Counted from the stretch's first letter, positions 38,315 to 49,022 are shown. The stretch: DNA of 64,000 bases from SAR324 cluster bacterium (GCA_016735295.1 JAERRU010000009.1:37937-101936), one strand, 5' to 3'. The notes: generated from the letters alone by a model not told the origin. Numbers and translations are program-made.

Positions 38315-39517
38315 ATGTTGAAAAGATTTAAATTAACAGCTGTCATAGCCGTTGCTTTGTCAATGGTTGCATCTGCTGGATTTGCTCAAATTGATACGTC
38401 TGGTCGTGTAAGAGCTTATTTTGGTACCACCGCAAATGTTGCAGCTGATGAAAGTGAAGAAGCTACAGTGGGATTTGATGGAAACGCGATAATTAGCTTT
38501 GGGTATGAACAACCAGCTTTTGGTGATTGGACAGCTCGTGCGGGTTTTGATACGTTACTTAGCTCTACCGAAACTAAAAGAGATGGTGACATATGTTTAA
38601 GCTTAAATAATGGCTCTTATGGAGTTAGATTTGGCCATATAAAATTCTTAGATTCAGTTGCTAGCATGGGCGGTTGGGAAACAAGCGGTGTTACTCTAAG
38701 TGAATCATTAGTTGATCAAGGTCAATTATCTGATCGTGGCCATAGCGTTGGCTTTTCGGTTAATGCAATTGACAACTTAGCTATCAAATACGGAATAGAA
38801 ACTAGTGCTAGAACAACAGTTTCAGCTCCTGATGCAGCAGCTAATGATATAACTGAAACTTATAATTATAGCACAGCTGCTTTTGGTCTTTCTGCTAAGT
38901 ATACCCTTGATGGCTTGATTGTTGGGGCGTCAATATACAATAAAGTGGATAAAGAAACCATTACCCCAAAAGTTGAAGCTGTAACTGCTGATCCTACTAC
39001 AACACCACCAGTTGTAGCGGTTGTAGGTGTGGACGAAGTCACTGAAGAAACAAAGAACATAAGAATAGCTTTAGGTGCGTCTTATGATTTGTCTTCAATG
39101 CAAGTTCCAGTTAACGTATGGTTAGGTTATTACCAAAACGGAACTGAAGTTGATGAGGTTAAAAGTGGATTTTCTACTATAGCAGTGGGCGGTAAATATT
39201 CTTTTACTGGCGGTAATGCTGGTCTTTCTTTGGAAATCTCTCCATTTGTAAAAGAAACATATGAAACTGCTGCTGTGCCTGCTTCTGGTACTGGTGCTGC
39301 TGCTGTGGCTGCTAAAGATGCTGAAACAGTAGATTACTTCAAGGCGGCTAGCTCTCAAACTATGGTTGCTTGGGTAAACTATAATTTATCTGATAACACC
39401 AAAGTGTTTGGTACTTTTGGCTCATATGTCAAAAAACAAGCACTAAAAGAAGATGGTGATGAGGCTAGTGATGTCACAAGCTCAAGTATAAGAATTGGTT
39501 TACGCCAAAACTTTTAA
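38315..39517 (+). CDS. Outer-membrane porin-like beta-barrel protein (paralogue 1)
   Basis: Signal peptide MLKRFKLTAVIAVALSMVASAGFAQ; IDTSGRVRAYFG start; alternating beta pattern ending SSIRIGLRQNF (terminal Phe). Confidence 0.85.
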   Translation: MLKRFKLTAVIAVALSMVASAGFAQIDTSGRVRAYFGTTANVAADESEEATVGFDGNAIISFGYEQPAFGDWTARAGFDTLLSSTETKRDGDICLSLNNGSYGVRFGHIKFLDSVASMGGWETSGVTLSESLVDQGQLSDRGHSVGFSVNAIDNLAIKYGIETSARTTVSAPDAAANDITETYNYSTAAFGLSAKYTLDGLIVGASIYNKVDKETITPKVEAVTADPTTTPPVVAVVGVDEVTEETKNIRIALGASYDLSSMQVPVNVWLGYYQNGTEVDEVKSGFSTIAVGGKYSFTGGNAGLSLEISPFVKETYETAAVPASGTGAAAVAAKDAETVDYFKAASSQTMVAWVNYNLSDNTKVFGTFGSYVKKQALKEDGDEASDVTSSSIRIGLRQNF

Positions 39518-39545
39518 TTTGATTAGTTAATTAGACTATCTTAGA

Positions 39546-39574
39546 ACCCGCCCTTTTGGGGCGGGTTTTTTTTT
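39546..39574 (+). terminator. Rho-independent terminator after porin 1
   Basis: acccgccc-ttttg-gggcgggt hairpin followed by a run of nine T including the last stem base. Confidence 0.92.
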
Positions 39575-39661
39575 GCAAAAATAAGCGAATTAATTTATAG
39601 AGCGATTAGTCTTAATAACACATTCCTCTGATATCATTTCTACTAAAAACTAAAATTCAAT

Positions 39662-40174
39662 ATGCACATAAAACTAACCTGCTTTATCATAGGCACTCTA
39701 TTAGTTGGTTTTATCGATCAAGCAAGCAAAAAAATAGCGATTAGTTATCTCTTATTAGGAGCACCTCCTATCGAAATGATACCAGGATTTATCGATTTTA
39801 AACTGGTATATAACAGCGGGGTATCATTTGGTTTTTTAAGCCATAATGGCTCAACTATAGGATGGATATTACTTTCTAGCGTCACTATATTTATTATCGC
39901 CTATTTAATTCAATTGGTGATAAGAAGAATATCTAAAATATCTAAACTAGGCTTAACATCCTTTTGTTTCATTATAGGTGGAGCCTTGGGCAATGGTGTA
40001 GATCGTATTTTCTATCAACAGGTCACCGATTTTATGATTTTTCGTATCGGGGATATAACATTGTTTGTCAATAATCTAGCTGATGATGCTATTAGTATTG
40101 GTTTAATATTATTAATATTTGAGGCTTTAATATTGAGGCGAAGCAAGAATAGTATAAAAGCCATTTTGAAATAA
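39662..40174 (+). CDS. lspA: Lipoprotein signal peptidase
   Basis: DQASKKIAISYLLLG, VYNSGVSFGFL, GGALGNGVDRIFYQQVTDFM, LFVNNLADDAISIG; both catalytic Asp regions present. Confidence 0.93.
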   Translation: MHIKLTCFIIGTLLVGFIDQASKKIAISYLLLGAPPIEMIPGFIDFKLVYNSGVSFGFLSHNGSTIGWILLSSVTIFIIAYLIQLVIRRISKISKLGLTSFCFIIGGALGNGVDRIFYQQVTDFMIFRIGDITLFVNNLADDAISIGLILLIFEALILRRSKNSIKAILK

Positions 40175-40324
40175 AGGTTGAAAGACTATTGCGATTATTT
40201 TCTTTATAGGATAAAGAATTAGCTATTAAAGTTAAAAACTATTTTAAATAAGTTTAAATCATGTATCAAATTATCTTAATAGTAAGGTGATCGTTTTTAT
40301 TAATATAATCATAATGGAGAAAGT

Positions 40325-41419
40325 ATGTTGAAAAAATTGCAACTAATAGCGGTCATGGTGGTCGTTTTGTCAATGCTCACGCCTGCCGTATTTTCCCAGA
40401 TCGATATGTCCGGCAGGGTAAGAATTTATTTTGACGATAGCTCAGCAACTAGCTCTGATGAAAGTAAATCAAATTCTACAAAAACTGAAGTAGACGCCGC
40501 GGGTAGCATTTTTTATCAACAACCAGCTTTTGCCGATTGGATAGCTTACGCCCGTTTTGGTACAGAAATTAATGATGAATCCATCATAGAATATGATGAT
40601 ATATATGCAGGTTTAAGCAACGGTTATTTTGGTGTTAGGTTTGGTTATATGGAATACCTAGATCCAGTTGCTGATATGGGAGGTTGGGAAACTGCTGGCA
40701 TTGATTTAAGTCAATCATTGGTTAATCAAGGTCAATTATCTAAGCGTACTTATAGCTCGGTCTTGTCGATTGATACTCATAGCCATATAGCTATTAAGCT
40801 TGGAGCAGGCATCAAGAATAATGTAAAAACTTCTGCACCTGATACGAATGGCGACACCACAAAAATAACAGAAAAAACATCAAATAGGGGTATGTCTATC
40901 AGATATAACAATTATGGGCTGGTACTGGGTGTATCACTATACGCTCAAGCGAATGATGAAATCTCTCCTGACGAGGCTACTATTAACAAAAATAACGTGA
41001 GAATGGCTATAGGTGCATCTTATGATTTTTCTGCGATGCAAGTTCCGCTCAATATATGGTATAGCTCTTATGTTGACGCGACCCAAATTGATGATGATAA
41101 AGGGGAAGGCTTTAATGTTGTGGCGATAGGCGGCAAATATTCTTTTACTGGTGGAGATATAGGTCTTTCTTATGAAAATTCTGAATTTAGAAAGTTAGAA
41201 TATATACCCAAAGATAAGACGTTTAAAAAATATCAGGAACCAGATGAATCACAAATTATGATAGTCACATGGGTGAACTATAATTTATCTAATAGAACTA
41301 AAGTGTTTGGCTCCTTGGGTTCTTACACCAAAAAATTTGAAAAGGAAGAAGCGGATGACGCCGATCCTAGCAATATTAAGGAGACTAGTATCAGAGTTGG
41401 TTTACGCCAAAACTTCTAA
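40325..41419 (+). CDS. Outer-membrane porin-like protein (paralogue 2)
   Basis: MLKKLQLIAVMVVVLSMLTPAVFSQIDMSGRVRIYF..., MGGWETAGIDLSQSLVNQGQLSKR..., TSIRVGLRQNF; clearly homologous to 38315-39517. Confidence 0.85.
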   Translation: MLKKLQLIAVMVVVLSMLTPAVFSQIDMSGRVRIYFDDSSATSSDESKSNSTKTEVDAAGSIFYQQPAFADWIAYARFGTEINDESIIEYDDIYAGLSNGYFGVRFGYMEYLDPVADMGGWETAGIDLSQSLVNQGQLSKRTYSSVLSIDTHSHIAIKLGAGIKNNVKTSAPDTNGDTTKITEKTSNRGMSIRYNNYGLVLGVSLYAQANDEISPDEATINKNNVRMAIGASYDFSAMQVPLNIWYSSYVDATQIDDDKGEGFNVVAIGGKYSFTGGDIGLSYENSEFRKLEYIPKDKTFKKYQEPDESQIMIVTWVNYNLSNRTKVFGSLGSYTKKFEKEEADDADPSNIKETSIRVGLRQNF

Positions 41420-41431
41420 TTTTAAAGGAAT

Positions 41432-41695
41432 TATCCATAATGACTCAACTATAGGATGAATATTGCTTTCTAGCACTGCCATATTTATCATTGCCTATTT
41501 AATTCAATTGGTGGTAAAAAGGACAGCTAAGATATTCACATTAGGAGTGGCATCATTAATTTTTTGTATGGGGATATTATATTGTTTGTGAATAATTTTG
41601 CTGATGGTATTATCATTATCGGTCTGATATTATTAATATTTGAGGCTTTAATATTGAAGAGGGATAAGAATAGCATAAAGGCTATTTTGAAATAA
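41432..41695 (+). pseudogene. lspA: Decayed duplicate of lspA (5' truncated, internal deletion, in-frame stop)
   Basis: Nucleotide similarity to 39840-40174: ataatgactcaactataggatgaatattgctttctagc..., gtttgtgaataattttgctgatggt..., ending ...agcataaaggctattttgaaataa. TGG to TGA stop and loss of the VDR segment. Confidence 0.88.
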
Positions 41696-41710
41696 AGGGT
41701 TAAAAAAGCT

Positions 41711-42679
41711 ATGTTAATTAATTGTAGTGTCTATCAGGAAGGAGTGTTTCTGAAGAGCATTGAAAAAGGCCAGATTAGTAAATTTTTAAAAAAGGATAAT
41801 TGCGTGGTGTGGGTCGCACTAAAAGATGCCGATACCAAAGAATTACTGGAGATGAAAAACCAATTTGATCTGCCAGATTTGGCAGTTGAAGATGCTCAGC
41901 ACGGCCATCAAGTCCCCAAAATTGAAGAATATAATAATTCACTATTTGCTATATTAAAGCTTCCTGAAATACAAGGTGATGATCTTTTAACCGGTGAGCT
42001 TAATATATTTTTGGGCAAAAATTATGTGCTATCGATAAGAAACAAGAGCACGCAGCACCTTTGGCATATTAGAGAAAAATTAGAAAATCACCCTCAATTA
42101 CTTGAATTAGGATCTGGAATAATATTTTATGCTCTCATTGATGGGGTTGTTGATCTTTATTTTCCTATTTTGTATGTATTGGAAAATGAGTTAGATCAGA
42201 TTGAAGAAAATATTTTTAATCAACAAGCCTCAAGGACTTTGATTATAAAGCTTTATAATCTAAAAAATAAAGTTACTCAATTAAGGCACGCTATCGCCCC
42301 TTTAATTGAGGATTTAGCCAAAATGCAGGGAAAAGAGCGTGCCCCTTTTTTATTGGATGGTTTGCAAAATTACTTTCGTGATGTGGGAGATCACCTAGAT
42401 CGCATGTTAACTTCGATTGATAGTATAAGGGAAACAGTTAATACGGTGATGCACGTTAATATTTCGCTAATAGCGGTAGAAGACAGTCAGATAAATAAAA
42501 GGCTCGCCGCTTGGGCAGGAATATTTGCGGTAGCAACAGCATTATTAGGTATTTGGGGGATGAATTTTGAAGCTATGCCCGAGTTAAGATGGCGTTGGGG
42601 CTATCCTTCGGCCATGTTAATTATCGTGGTGGTTTGTGGATATCTTTATTATAAATTCAAAAAATCGGGCTGGCTCTAA
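41711..42679 (+). CDS. corA: CorA-family Mg2+/Co2+ transporter
   Basis: C-terminal GIWGMNFEAMPELRWRWGYPSAMLIIVVVCGYLYYKFKKSGWL with the GMN signature and two terminal TMs. Confidence 0.92.
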   Translation: MLINCSVYQEGVFLKSIEKGQISKFLKKDNCVVWVALKDADTKELLEMKNQFDLPDLAVEDAQHGHQVPKIEEYNNSLFAILKLPEIQGDDLLTGELNIFLGKNYVLSIRNKSTQHLWHIREKLENHPQLLELGSGIIFYALIDGVVDLYFPILYVLENELDQIEENIFNQQASRTLIIKLYNLKNKVTQLRHAIAPLIEDLAKMQGKERAPFLLDGLQNYFRDVGDHLDRMLTSIDSIRETVNTVMHVNISLIAVEDSQINKRLAAWAGIFAVATALLGIWGMNFEAMPELRWRWGYPSAMLIIVVVCGYLYYKFKKSGWL

Positions 42680-42834
42680 TATTTATTTATAAAATATTAT
42701 TTATAATAATAAAAAATATATTTTGGAGCTAATTATTTTTTATTTCTATGATATGAGCGGAAATATCAGGGAAAGTTTACTCAATTACACCTAAACTCGC
42801 CCATCAATCAATAAAGAAGGTTTTAATTTAATTA

Positions 42835-44616
42835 CTATTTAGTGAATTTAAGCCCCAATTCAACGATTTGTTTTTGATCAGCAGGATTTGGAGCGCCCGA
42901 CATGAGGCAAGCGGCTTGTTGAGTTTTTGGGAAGGCGATTACATCGCGAATAGAGTTAGCGTTAGTTAAACTCATTAGTAGTCTATCTAGACCTAATGCT
43001 ATTCCCCCGTGAGGAGGAGCTCCAAATTCTAGGGCATTTAATAAAAAACTAAATTTATCATTAGCCTCTCTATCAGATATCCCGATAATATCGAATATTT
43101 CCTGTTGCATTTTCTTATCGTGAATCCGTAAAGACCCCCCCCCTAGCTCAACGCCGTTCAAGGTTAAATCATACGCGTGCGATTTAATTTTGCTAAGATC
43201 GGCAGTTTTATATTTTTTGAGATCGGACAAGTGAGGTTTAGTAAATGGATGATGAACACTTTGCCATCTTTTCTCATCAGCATCATATTCTAATAGTGGA
43301 AAATCGGTAACCCAGCAAAAATTAAATTCATCATTATTTATCAAATCCAATTTTTTAGCGAGAACTGTTCGAAGAGCACCCAGCGACGCCTTAACTATTT
43401 TAACGTCATCTGCCACAAATAATAAAATATCTTTAGGTTGAGCTTTGGCCTTTTTATTAATCGCTTGTTTAATATTAGGTGCAATAAATTTAGCGATAGG
43501 TGAATGCCAATCTTCCTCGCCAACCTTGGCCCAGGCTAATCCTTTAGCTTTATATATTTTAACAAATTCAGTTAATTCATCTAAATCTTTGCGTGATAAT
43601 TTGTCGCTACCATTTGGCACTAAAATACAATTTACTAACCCTGTATCTTTTAGAGTGACGTCCTTGAACACTTTAAACTCTACTTCCTTAACCAAATCAG
43701 TGATATCTGTTAGTAGCAAATCAAATCTTAAATCGGGAGCGTCTGTGCCATAATTTTCTACCGCCTGTTGATAGGTTATCCTATTGAATGGTGTTTCTAG
43801 CTTTATTCCCTTGGCGGCTTGGAAAATGCTAGACATTAATTTTTCAGTTAAATCAATTATTTCATCTTCATTAAGGAAAGACATCTCAAGGTCTATTTGA
43901 GTGAATTCAGGTTGACGGTTGCCACGCAAATCCTCATCCCGAAAGCATTTAGTTATTTGAAAATAGCGATCAAATCCCGCTACCATCAATAATTGTTTAA
44001 ACATTTGGGGCGATTGTGGTAAAGCATAAAAATCTCCTTTTGCCAAACGAGAAGGCACCAAATAATCGCGAGCCCCTTCTGGTGTGGATTTATTTAGAAA
44101 GGGAGTTTCTATTTCATGAAAATTATGAGCACTCAAAAAATTTCGCACTACCTGATTAACTTTTGATCTTAATATTAAATTTTTTTGTAATTCAGGTCTT
44201 CTTAAATCGAGATATCTATATGTAAGGCGAGTTTTTTCGCTGGCTAAAGCCACGGCTTCTAATCCAAATGGCAGAGTTTCACTCTTATTTAAAATGGTAA
44301 TATCTTCCACTACTAGCTCAAATTTACCAGTTGGTATTTTGGCGTTAATAGTATCTAAAGTTCTATTTCTGATTGTCCCAATCACTTCCAAGCAAAATTC
44401 TGTCCTTACTTCATTGGCAATGTTATGCAGTTGTTTGTCAAGGTTAGAATCAAAAACTAGCTGGCAAATCCCTGTGACGTCTCTTAAGTCTATAAATATC
44501 ACCCCACCATGATCTCGGCGTGTATTTACCCACCCATAGAGTTTAATTTTTTTGGTTAACTCGCTTTGACTGACTTTGCCGCAATAAATTCGTTGGATTG
44601 ATTCTTTCTTGCTCAT
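42835..44616 (-). CDS. aspS: Aspartyl-tRNA synthetase (bacterial type)
   Basis: YGWVNTRRDHGGVIFIDLRD, FRDEDLRGNRQPEFTQIDLEMSF, VELGGGSLRIHD, GGIALGLDRLLM. Confidence 0.96.
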   Translation of the reverse strand: MSKKESIQRIYCGKVSQSELTKKIKLYGWVNTRRDHGGVIFIDLRDVTGICQLVFDSNLDKQLHNIANEVRTEFCLEVIGTIRNRTLDTINAKIPTGKFELVVEDITILNKSETLPFGLEAVALASEKTRLTYRYLDLRRPELQKNLILRSKVNQVVRNFLSAHNFHEIETPFLNKSTPEGARDYLVPSRLAKGDFYALPQSPQMFKQLLMVAGFDRYFQITKCFRDEDLRGNRQPEFTQIDLEMSFLNEDEIIDLTEKLMSSIFQAAKGIKLETPFNRITYQQAVENYGTDAPDLRFDLLLTDITDLVKEVEFKVFKDVTLKDTGLVNCILVPNGSDKLSRKDLDELTEFVKIYKAKGLAWAKVGEEDWHSPIAKFIAPNIKQAINKKAKAQPKDILLFVADDVKIVKASLGALRTVLAKKLDLINNDEFNFCWVTDFPLLEYDADEKRWQSVHHPFTKPHLSDLKKYKTADLSKIKSHAYDLTLNGVELGGGSLRIHDKKMQQEIFDIIGISDREANDKFSFLLNALEFGAPPHGGIALGLDRLLMSLTNANSIRDVIAFPKTQQAACLMSGAPNPADQKQIVELGLKFTK

Positions 44617-44650
44617 TAGTTATTTTTCAAATAATTATAAAATTTAGTTA

Positions 44651-45310
44651 TTATCTTTTATCACCTCCAATGGGTTTAATCAATAATGCATCAGGTATGG
44701 TTAATTTTACTATCGCTAGTTGCCAACTCGCATTTTTAGCATTTTCCATGGATATTTCGTGAGGATAATAAAATTCATTATTTTTAATCCATTTCTCTAA
44801 ATGAAAGACAAGCTCCCCTTGGGTATCGCTCCAAATACTAGGCCAATCATTTTGCCAAGAAATCTCCATTTGGTTATCAGCCAAGCTTGGCAGGCCTAGC
44901 AATATTGCTCTAATAGAAGTGAGGTTTAGAGGAAATAAATAATCTTTGGCTATTTGGTTCGAGGGATGTGTGACGATTTTTTTTATTTGATAGTCATAAA
45001 TCCTCAATTCCTCATCGTTAAGATAGGCGGCCCAAACCAAACCTTTAAAAGCTGCAAAAATTTTGATTTGAAAGCTATTATCATTTAGGGCGAGAGTGCA
45101 GCGAAATTTTTGAGTTATGCTATCAGATTTTATTTTTATCAAACAATTAGCTTGATAATTTTGGGCTGATGATTGCTCCAAATTTCTCTCAATATTAGCA
45201 TCAAAATATGTGGGGGTGCTCATTCTTTCATGGCGACTACACCCCATAGATACGCTTAGCAGAGTTAGCAAAAAAAAGGTTATTTTTACTGAGGGTAAGC
45301 TACTAATCAT
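44651..45310 (-). CDS. Lipoprotein, LolB/DUF4292-like
   Basis: Lipobox SMGC; QNYQANCLIKIKSDSITQKFRCTLALNDNSFQIKIFAAFKGLVWAAYLNDEELRIYD resembles lipoprotein-carrier folds. Confidence 0.5.
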   Translation of the reverse strand: MISSLPSVKITFFLLTLLSVSMGCSRHERMSTPTYFDANIERNLEQSSAQNYQANCLIKIKSDSITQKFRCTLALNDNSFQIKIFAAFKGLVWAAYLNDEELRIYDYQIKKIVTHPSNQIAKDYLFPLNLTSIRAILLGLPSLADNQMEISWQNDWPSIWSDTQGELVFHLEKWIKNNEFYYPHEISMENAKNASWQLAIVKLTIPDALLIKPIGGDKR

Positions 45311-47372
45311 GGTGTTGATAGATTATTTCATAGGCAAAATAGGAGCGAAGAACTTTTTTTACGTAGCGTCTAGTTTCTCCAAATGGAATCATTTCAATAA
45401 AAATATCTGTATCGGTAGTTTTATATTTTTTCATCCATTTTTTTACATTACGAGGGCCAGCATTATAGCCAGCTATCGTATAAACTAAATGTCCATCAAA
45501 AGTTTTTAGGAGCTTTTTTAGATAATAGGTGCCTAATAAAATATTATTATCAGGTATATTAAAGTCTTGTTTTTTTATATTAGCCTTGAGTTGATTAGAC
45601 ATTTGTTTAGCGGTTCCGTGCATAAGTTGCATCAATCCGGTAGCCCCTACTGTGGAGGTGGCTAGGTGATTATAATGAGATTCTTCGCGCATTATGGCAT
45701 AAACTAAACTCACGGGAACAGAAAAATTTTTGGCGGTGGTGGCAACGATTTTTTGAAAAGCTAGGGGATAAATGCTCTCCAAAAAAGATAGATGAAATAA
45801 TTCTTTATCTAATGATTTCACCTTCAACACAGAAAAATATAAATTTTGACTTAAATAATAAAGTTTATCTTGATTAAAACTATCAGCAATAGTTTTTAGG
45901 TAGCCTAAATCTTTTGATTTACTAAAATCATGTTTCAAAAATAATTCCGCCACTCGATGTTCAGAAAAATCAGTGGTAATTCTGATAAATTCGATAAATT
46001 GCAAAGTATCTTTATCGGGAATCTTGTCGGCTAAAGGTAGCGGTGATTTTTTTAGTAAGGATTCCTTGTAATAATCAAATTCATTATTAACTATGCTCCT
46101 AAGGCCATAATATTGATTAGAAAATTGATGATAACAATTAATCGCCGATTTTTCTTTAATATCAATTAGTTCGTTAGCTTTATTATGTATCCAATAGCAA
46201 AAATGAGAATCGAGAGCTTCTGAGTTAAATTTATGTTTTTTATACCAAACATAGAGTTTATTAGTAACAGGCTTATTTTTTGTGATGATAGCACTAAATA
46301 ATTTTTGCCATTGCAGCTGTTCTAAATCATCAATTTTAATGTGTTTGATATTTATCTTATTTAATACTATTAAAGCGGCTTTTAAATCTTGTTTCCAAAA
46401 GAAAAGATAATTACCAAGCACTAAATAAACATATCCTTTTGTGCTATGAGAAACTTTGCTAGCTTGCAGATCATTAGCGTATTTATATGCTTTTTCCAGA
46501 TAGCCTTTTTTCACCAGGCTAGAGATATATAGGCTATGGATTTCTCGAGGAAAAAACTTAAATAGTGTTTTATTTTCTTTCTTAGATAAATAATTTAGTA
46601 AACTAGTATGATGATTAGCGGCCGATAAACTCTGCACATAGTATTTCATCAAGGTGGCGGGATATTTTTTTTGTTTTTTAAATTTTTTGATGATTGGTGG
46701 AGCCGTTTTGATTAGGCTAGAAAATCTATTTTTTTGTAATCTAATCAAGAAATATTTTTCCCAGTCAGCGAGACTAGCCTGGTTAACGATTCGGTTAAAT
46801 TTAGTGCGTAATTTTTTAGGCAATGAGGAAGAAATATTACTACTGTATGAGCGAAACCATAAATTTTTGAGTAATTTATTAACATCAGTGGAGGCAGTTA
46901 GCTTTTTTAGATATAGGGATATCAGTTTTTTATTAGCAAATAATTCTGGAAAAACTTTAAGTAGTTGATTAATATCAGCGGTTAAAAATATTTTTGGGTG
47001 CTTTTTTTGGGCTAAACTTGCCCCTATAACCTTAACAATCAAATTTTTAATAAAAGGATATTTAATATCTTGGCTAGCGCTAATAAAGTTTTGCCAATCA
47101 TTTAAATGCCAATAGCAAAGAGCTTTATTGTAGAGTATTAATTGCTTGGTGGAGTCTTTTTTAATTTCTATTACTTCTAGTAAATCACAAGATTTTTGAT
47201 AATTCTTTTTTTTAAAATCTAATTTAGCCTGATAAAATTTTTCGATCTGGAAAAGCCTAAAACCATCATTTTTCAGATAATCAGCCGCTACAAAACTATC
47301 AGCTCTGGTTAGATGGGTGCAGTTGGCTAAAATTAATACAATTAACGACCCAATAAAGGCACTTTTTCCCAT
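45303..47372 (-). CDS. slt: Soluble lytic murein transglycosylase
   Basis: Long helical N-terminus; SLT domain MREESHYNHLATSTVGATGLMQLMHGTAKQ...AGYNAGPRNVKKW. Confidence 0.88.
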   Translation of the reverse strand: MGKSAFIGSLIVLILANCTHLTRADSFVAADYLKNDGFRLFQIEKFYQAKLDFKKKNYQKSCDLLEVIEIKKDSTKQLILYNKALCYWHLNDWQNFISASQDIKYPFIKNLIVKVIGASLAQKKHPKIFLTADINQLLKVFPELFANKKLISLYLKKLTASTDVNKLLKNLWFRSYSSNISSSLPKKLRTKFNRIVNQASLADWEKYFLIRLQKNRFSSLIKTAPPIIKKFKKQKKYPATLMKYYVQSLSAANHHTSLLNYLSKKENKTLFKFFPREIHSLYISSLVKKGYLEKAYKYANDLQASKVSHSTKGYVYLVLGNYLFFWKQDLKAALIVLNKINIKHIKIDDLEQLQWQKLFSAIITKNKPVTNKLYVWYKKHKFNSEALDSHFCYWIHNKANELIDIKEKSAINCYHQFSNQYYGLRSIVNNEFDYYKESLLKKSPLPLADKIPDKDTLQFIEFIRITTDFSEHRVAELFLKHDFSKSKDLGYLKTIADSFNQDKLYYLSQNLYFSVLKVKSLDKELFHLSFLESIYPLAFQKIVATTAKNFSVPVSLVYAIMREESHYNHLATSTVGATGLMQLMHGTAKQMSNQLKANIKKQDFNIPDNNILLGTYYLKKLLKTFDGHLVYTIAGYNAGPRNVKKWMKKYKTTDTDIFIEMIPFGETRRYVKKVLRSYFAYEIIYQHHD

Positions 47373-47696
47373 TTTAAATTATATAATGCTCTGTGGTTGT
47401 GATTTTAAAATAGCTTTTAAAGATAATAATTATTTTTTACAGTGATAATATGAAATGTGCCGTTAAAGTAGATAGGTGATAAATTGTGGAAATCGGCTTA
47501 AATATACAAATATTCCCACTCTATAGGCATCAAAATTCAAGTATAAACTTAGATATTAGCTATCAAGTACTGCAATTTGAAAGCCAAGGGGACACATAGT
47601 ATTATTTAAAAATATAGACTCGTCTTATATTTTGTAAGGGTATAAAAAATTAAATACTAGCGAGTTTTATATAAGAGATTATCAGCTAATATAATA

Positions 47697-49022
47697 CTAA
47701 ATATTTTTTTCTATTCTCAAGTGCACAGGAGAGATGCAAGAAAAGTCTTCAGCATCAATTTGGGCGATAGATTTTTTAATATTCACATCTTTAGCCCTAT
47801 GAGTGATGACAATCAAATCAATTAAATGTTGATTATCATTAATAGATGATTCTTGCTGAAGAATTTTACTAATACTGATTTCATTAGCACTAATAATTTT
47901 AGCAACTTTGCTAAGCACGCCAATAGAGTCTTTAACCGTTAGTCTTAGGTAGTGCTCATGCTTTAATTCAGTAACTGCCAACAGCTCCCCTTTCTGGAAG
48001 TTATAAGCTGTTTGCGGAAAATGACGCATTTTAGCTGATTCAACAAAAGTTAAATTGCTCACCACATCTATAAGATCAGAAACCACCGCCACCGCCGTGG
48101 GATGAGCCCCGGCCCCTTCACCATAAAGCAAAGAATCGCCTAAAAAATCACCCCGAATCAAAGCGGCATTATAAACACCTCGCACAGGTGCTAGCGAGCT
48201 AGATTCTTTTATCATAGTAGGATGCACGGCAATGTGATGCTCGTTAGAATCAGTTTTTTTGGCTATTCCTAATAATTTAACGACATAACCCAAACTTTTA
48301 GCATAAATTAAATCTTTCTTTGTGATGCGTTCAATGCCTTCTTTATCTATTTTCGTAAATTTAAAAGCACGGTGAAAAGCTAAATTAGCAATTATATTAA
48401 TCTTATGGGCAGTATCAGTTCCATCTATATCCATAGTAGGATCAGGTTCAGCGTAACCTTTTGTGATGGCTAACTTTAAGGCCTCAGCAAAATCAAGTTG
48501 TTCTTGCTCCATGGTGCTTAAAATATAGTTTGCCGTACCGTTTATGATAGTCGCGACCAAAGATATTTGCTCAGGCATAAAGCTTTCCTTTATCACTTTA
48601 ACTATGGGTAAAGAACCACCTACACACGCTTCGAAGCCTATTAGGCTATTATGTTGCTTAAATAAAGGCCAAACTTGCTCACCTTTTTCTGCGATTAAAG
48701 CCTTATTGGCAGTAATAAATCCTTTTTTATGAGACAAAGTATTTTTCAACGCCTGTAAAGCTAATGATATATCTCCCGATAGCTCAATAACCACATCAAT
48801 ATCAGGATCTTCAGTAACAAAATCAGGATTAGTCGATAGTTCAATAGAATCAGTGCAGGGGGGGCGTTTTTTGCTTAAAGAGCTTACTACGGCTTTTTTG
48901 ATAATAAAATTTAGGTTAGTTTTATCAAAAATTAATTTTTTATGAGCAGTAAGGAGGTCGATAAAGCCTATTCCCACCGTGCCTAAGCCTATTAAGCCCA
49001 AATTAATATTTTTTTTAACCAT
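47697..49022 (-). CDS. hom: Homoserine dehydrogenase with C-terminal ACT domain
   Basis: NLGLIGLGTVGIGFIDLL, FEACVGGSLPIVKVIKES, GYAEPDPTMDIDGTDTAHKINI, ACT-like YLRLTVKDSIGVLSKVAKII. Confidence 0.94.
   Translation of the reverse strand: MVKKNINLGLIGLGTVGIGFIDLLTAHKKLIFDKTNLNFIIKKAVVSSLSKKRPPCTDSIELSTNPDFVTEDPDIDVVIELSGDISLALQALKNTLSHKKGFITANKALIAEKGEQVWPLFKQHNSLIGFEACVGGSLPIVKVIKESFMPEQISLVATIINGTANYILSTMEQEQLDFAEALKLAITKGYAEPDPTMDIDGTDTAHKINIIANLAFHRAFKFTKIDKEGIERITKKDLIYAKSLGYVVKLLGIAKKTDSNEHHIAVHPTMIKESSSLAPVRGVYNAALIRGDFLGDSLLYGEGAGAHPTAVAVVSDLIDVVSNLTFVESAKMRHFPQTAYNFQKGELLAVTELKHEHYLRLTVKDSIGVLSKVAKIISANEISISKILQQESSINDNQHLIDLIVITHRAKDVNIKKSIAQIDAEDFSCISPVHLRIEKNI

Noticed and set aside
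39122-39358. 78-aa minus-strand ORF inside porin 1
   Set aside because: Antisense shadow of a beta-barrel gene, Ser/Thr/Arg-rich with no features.
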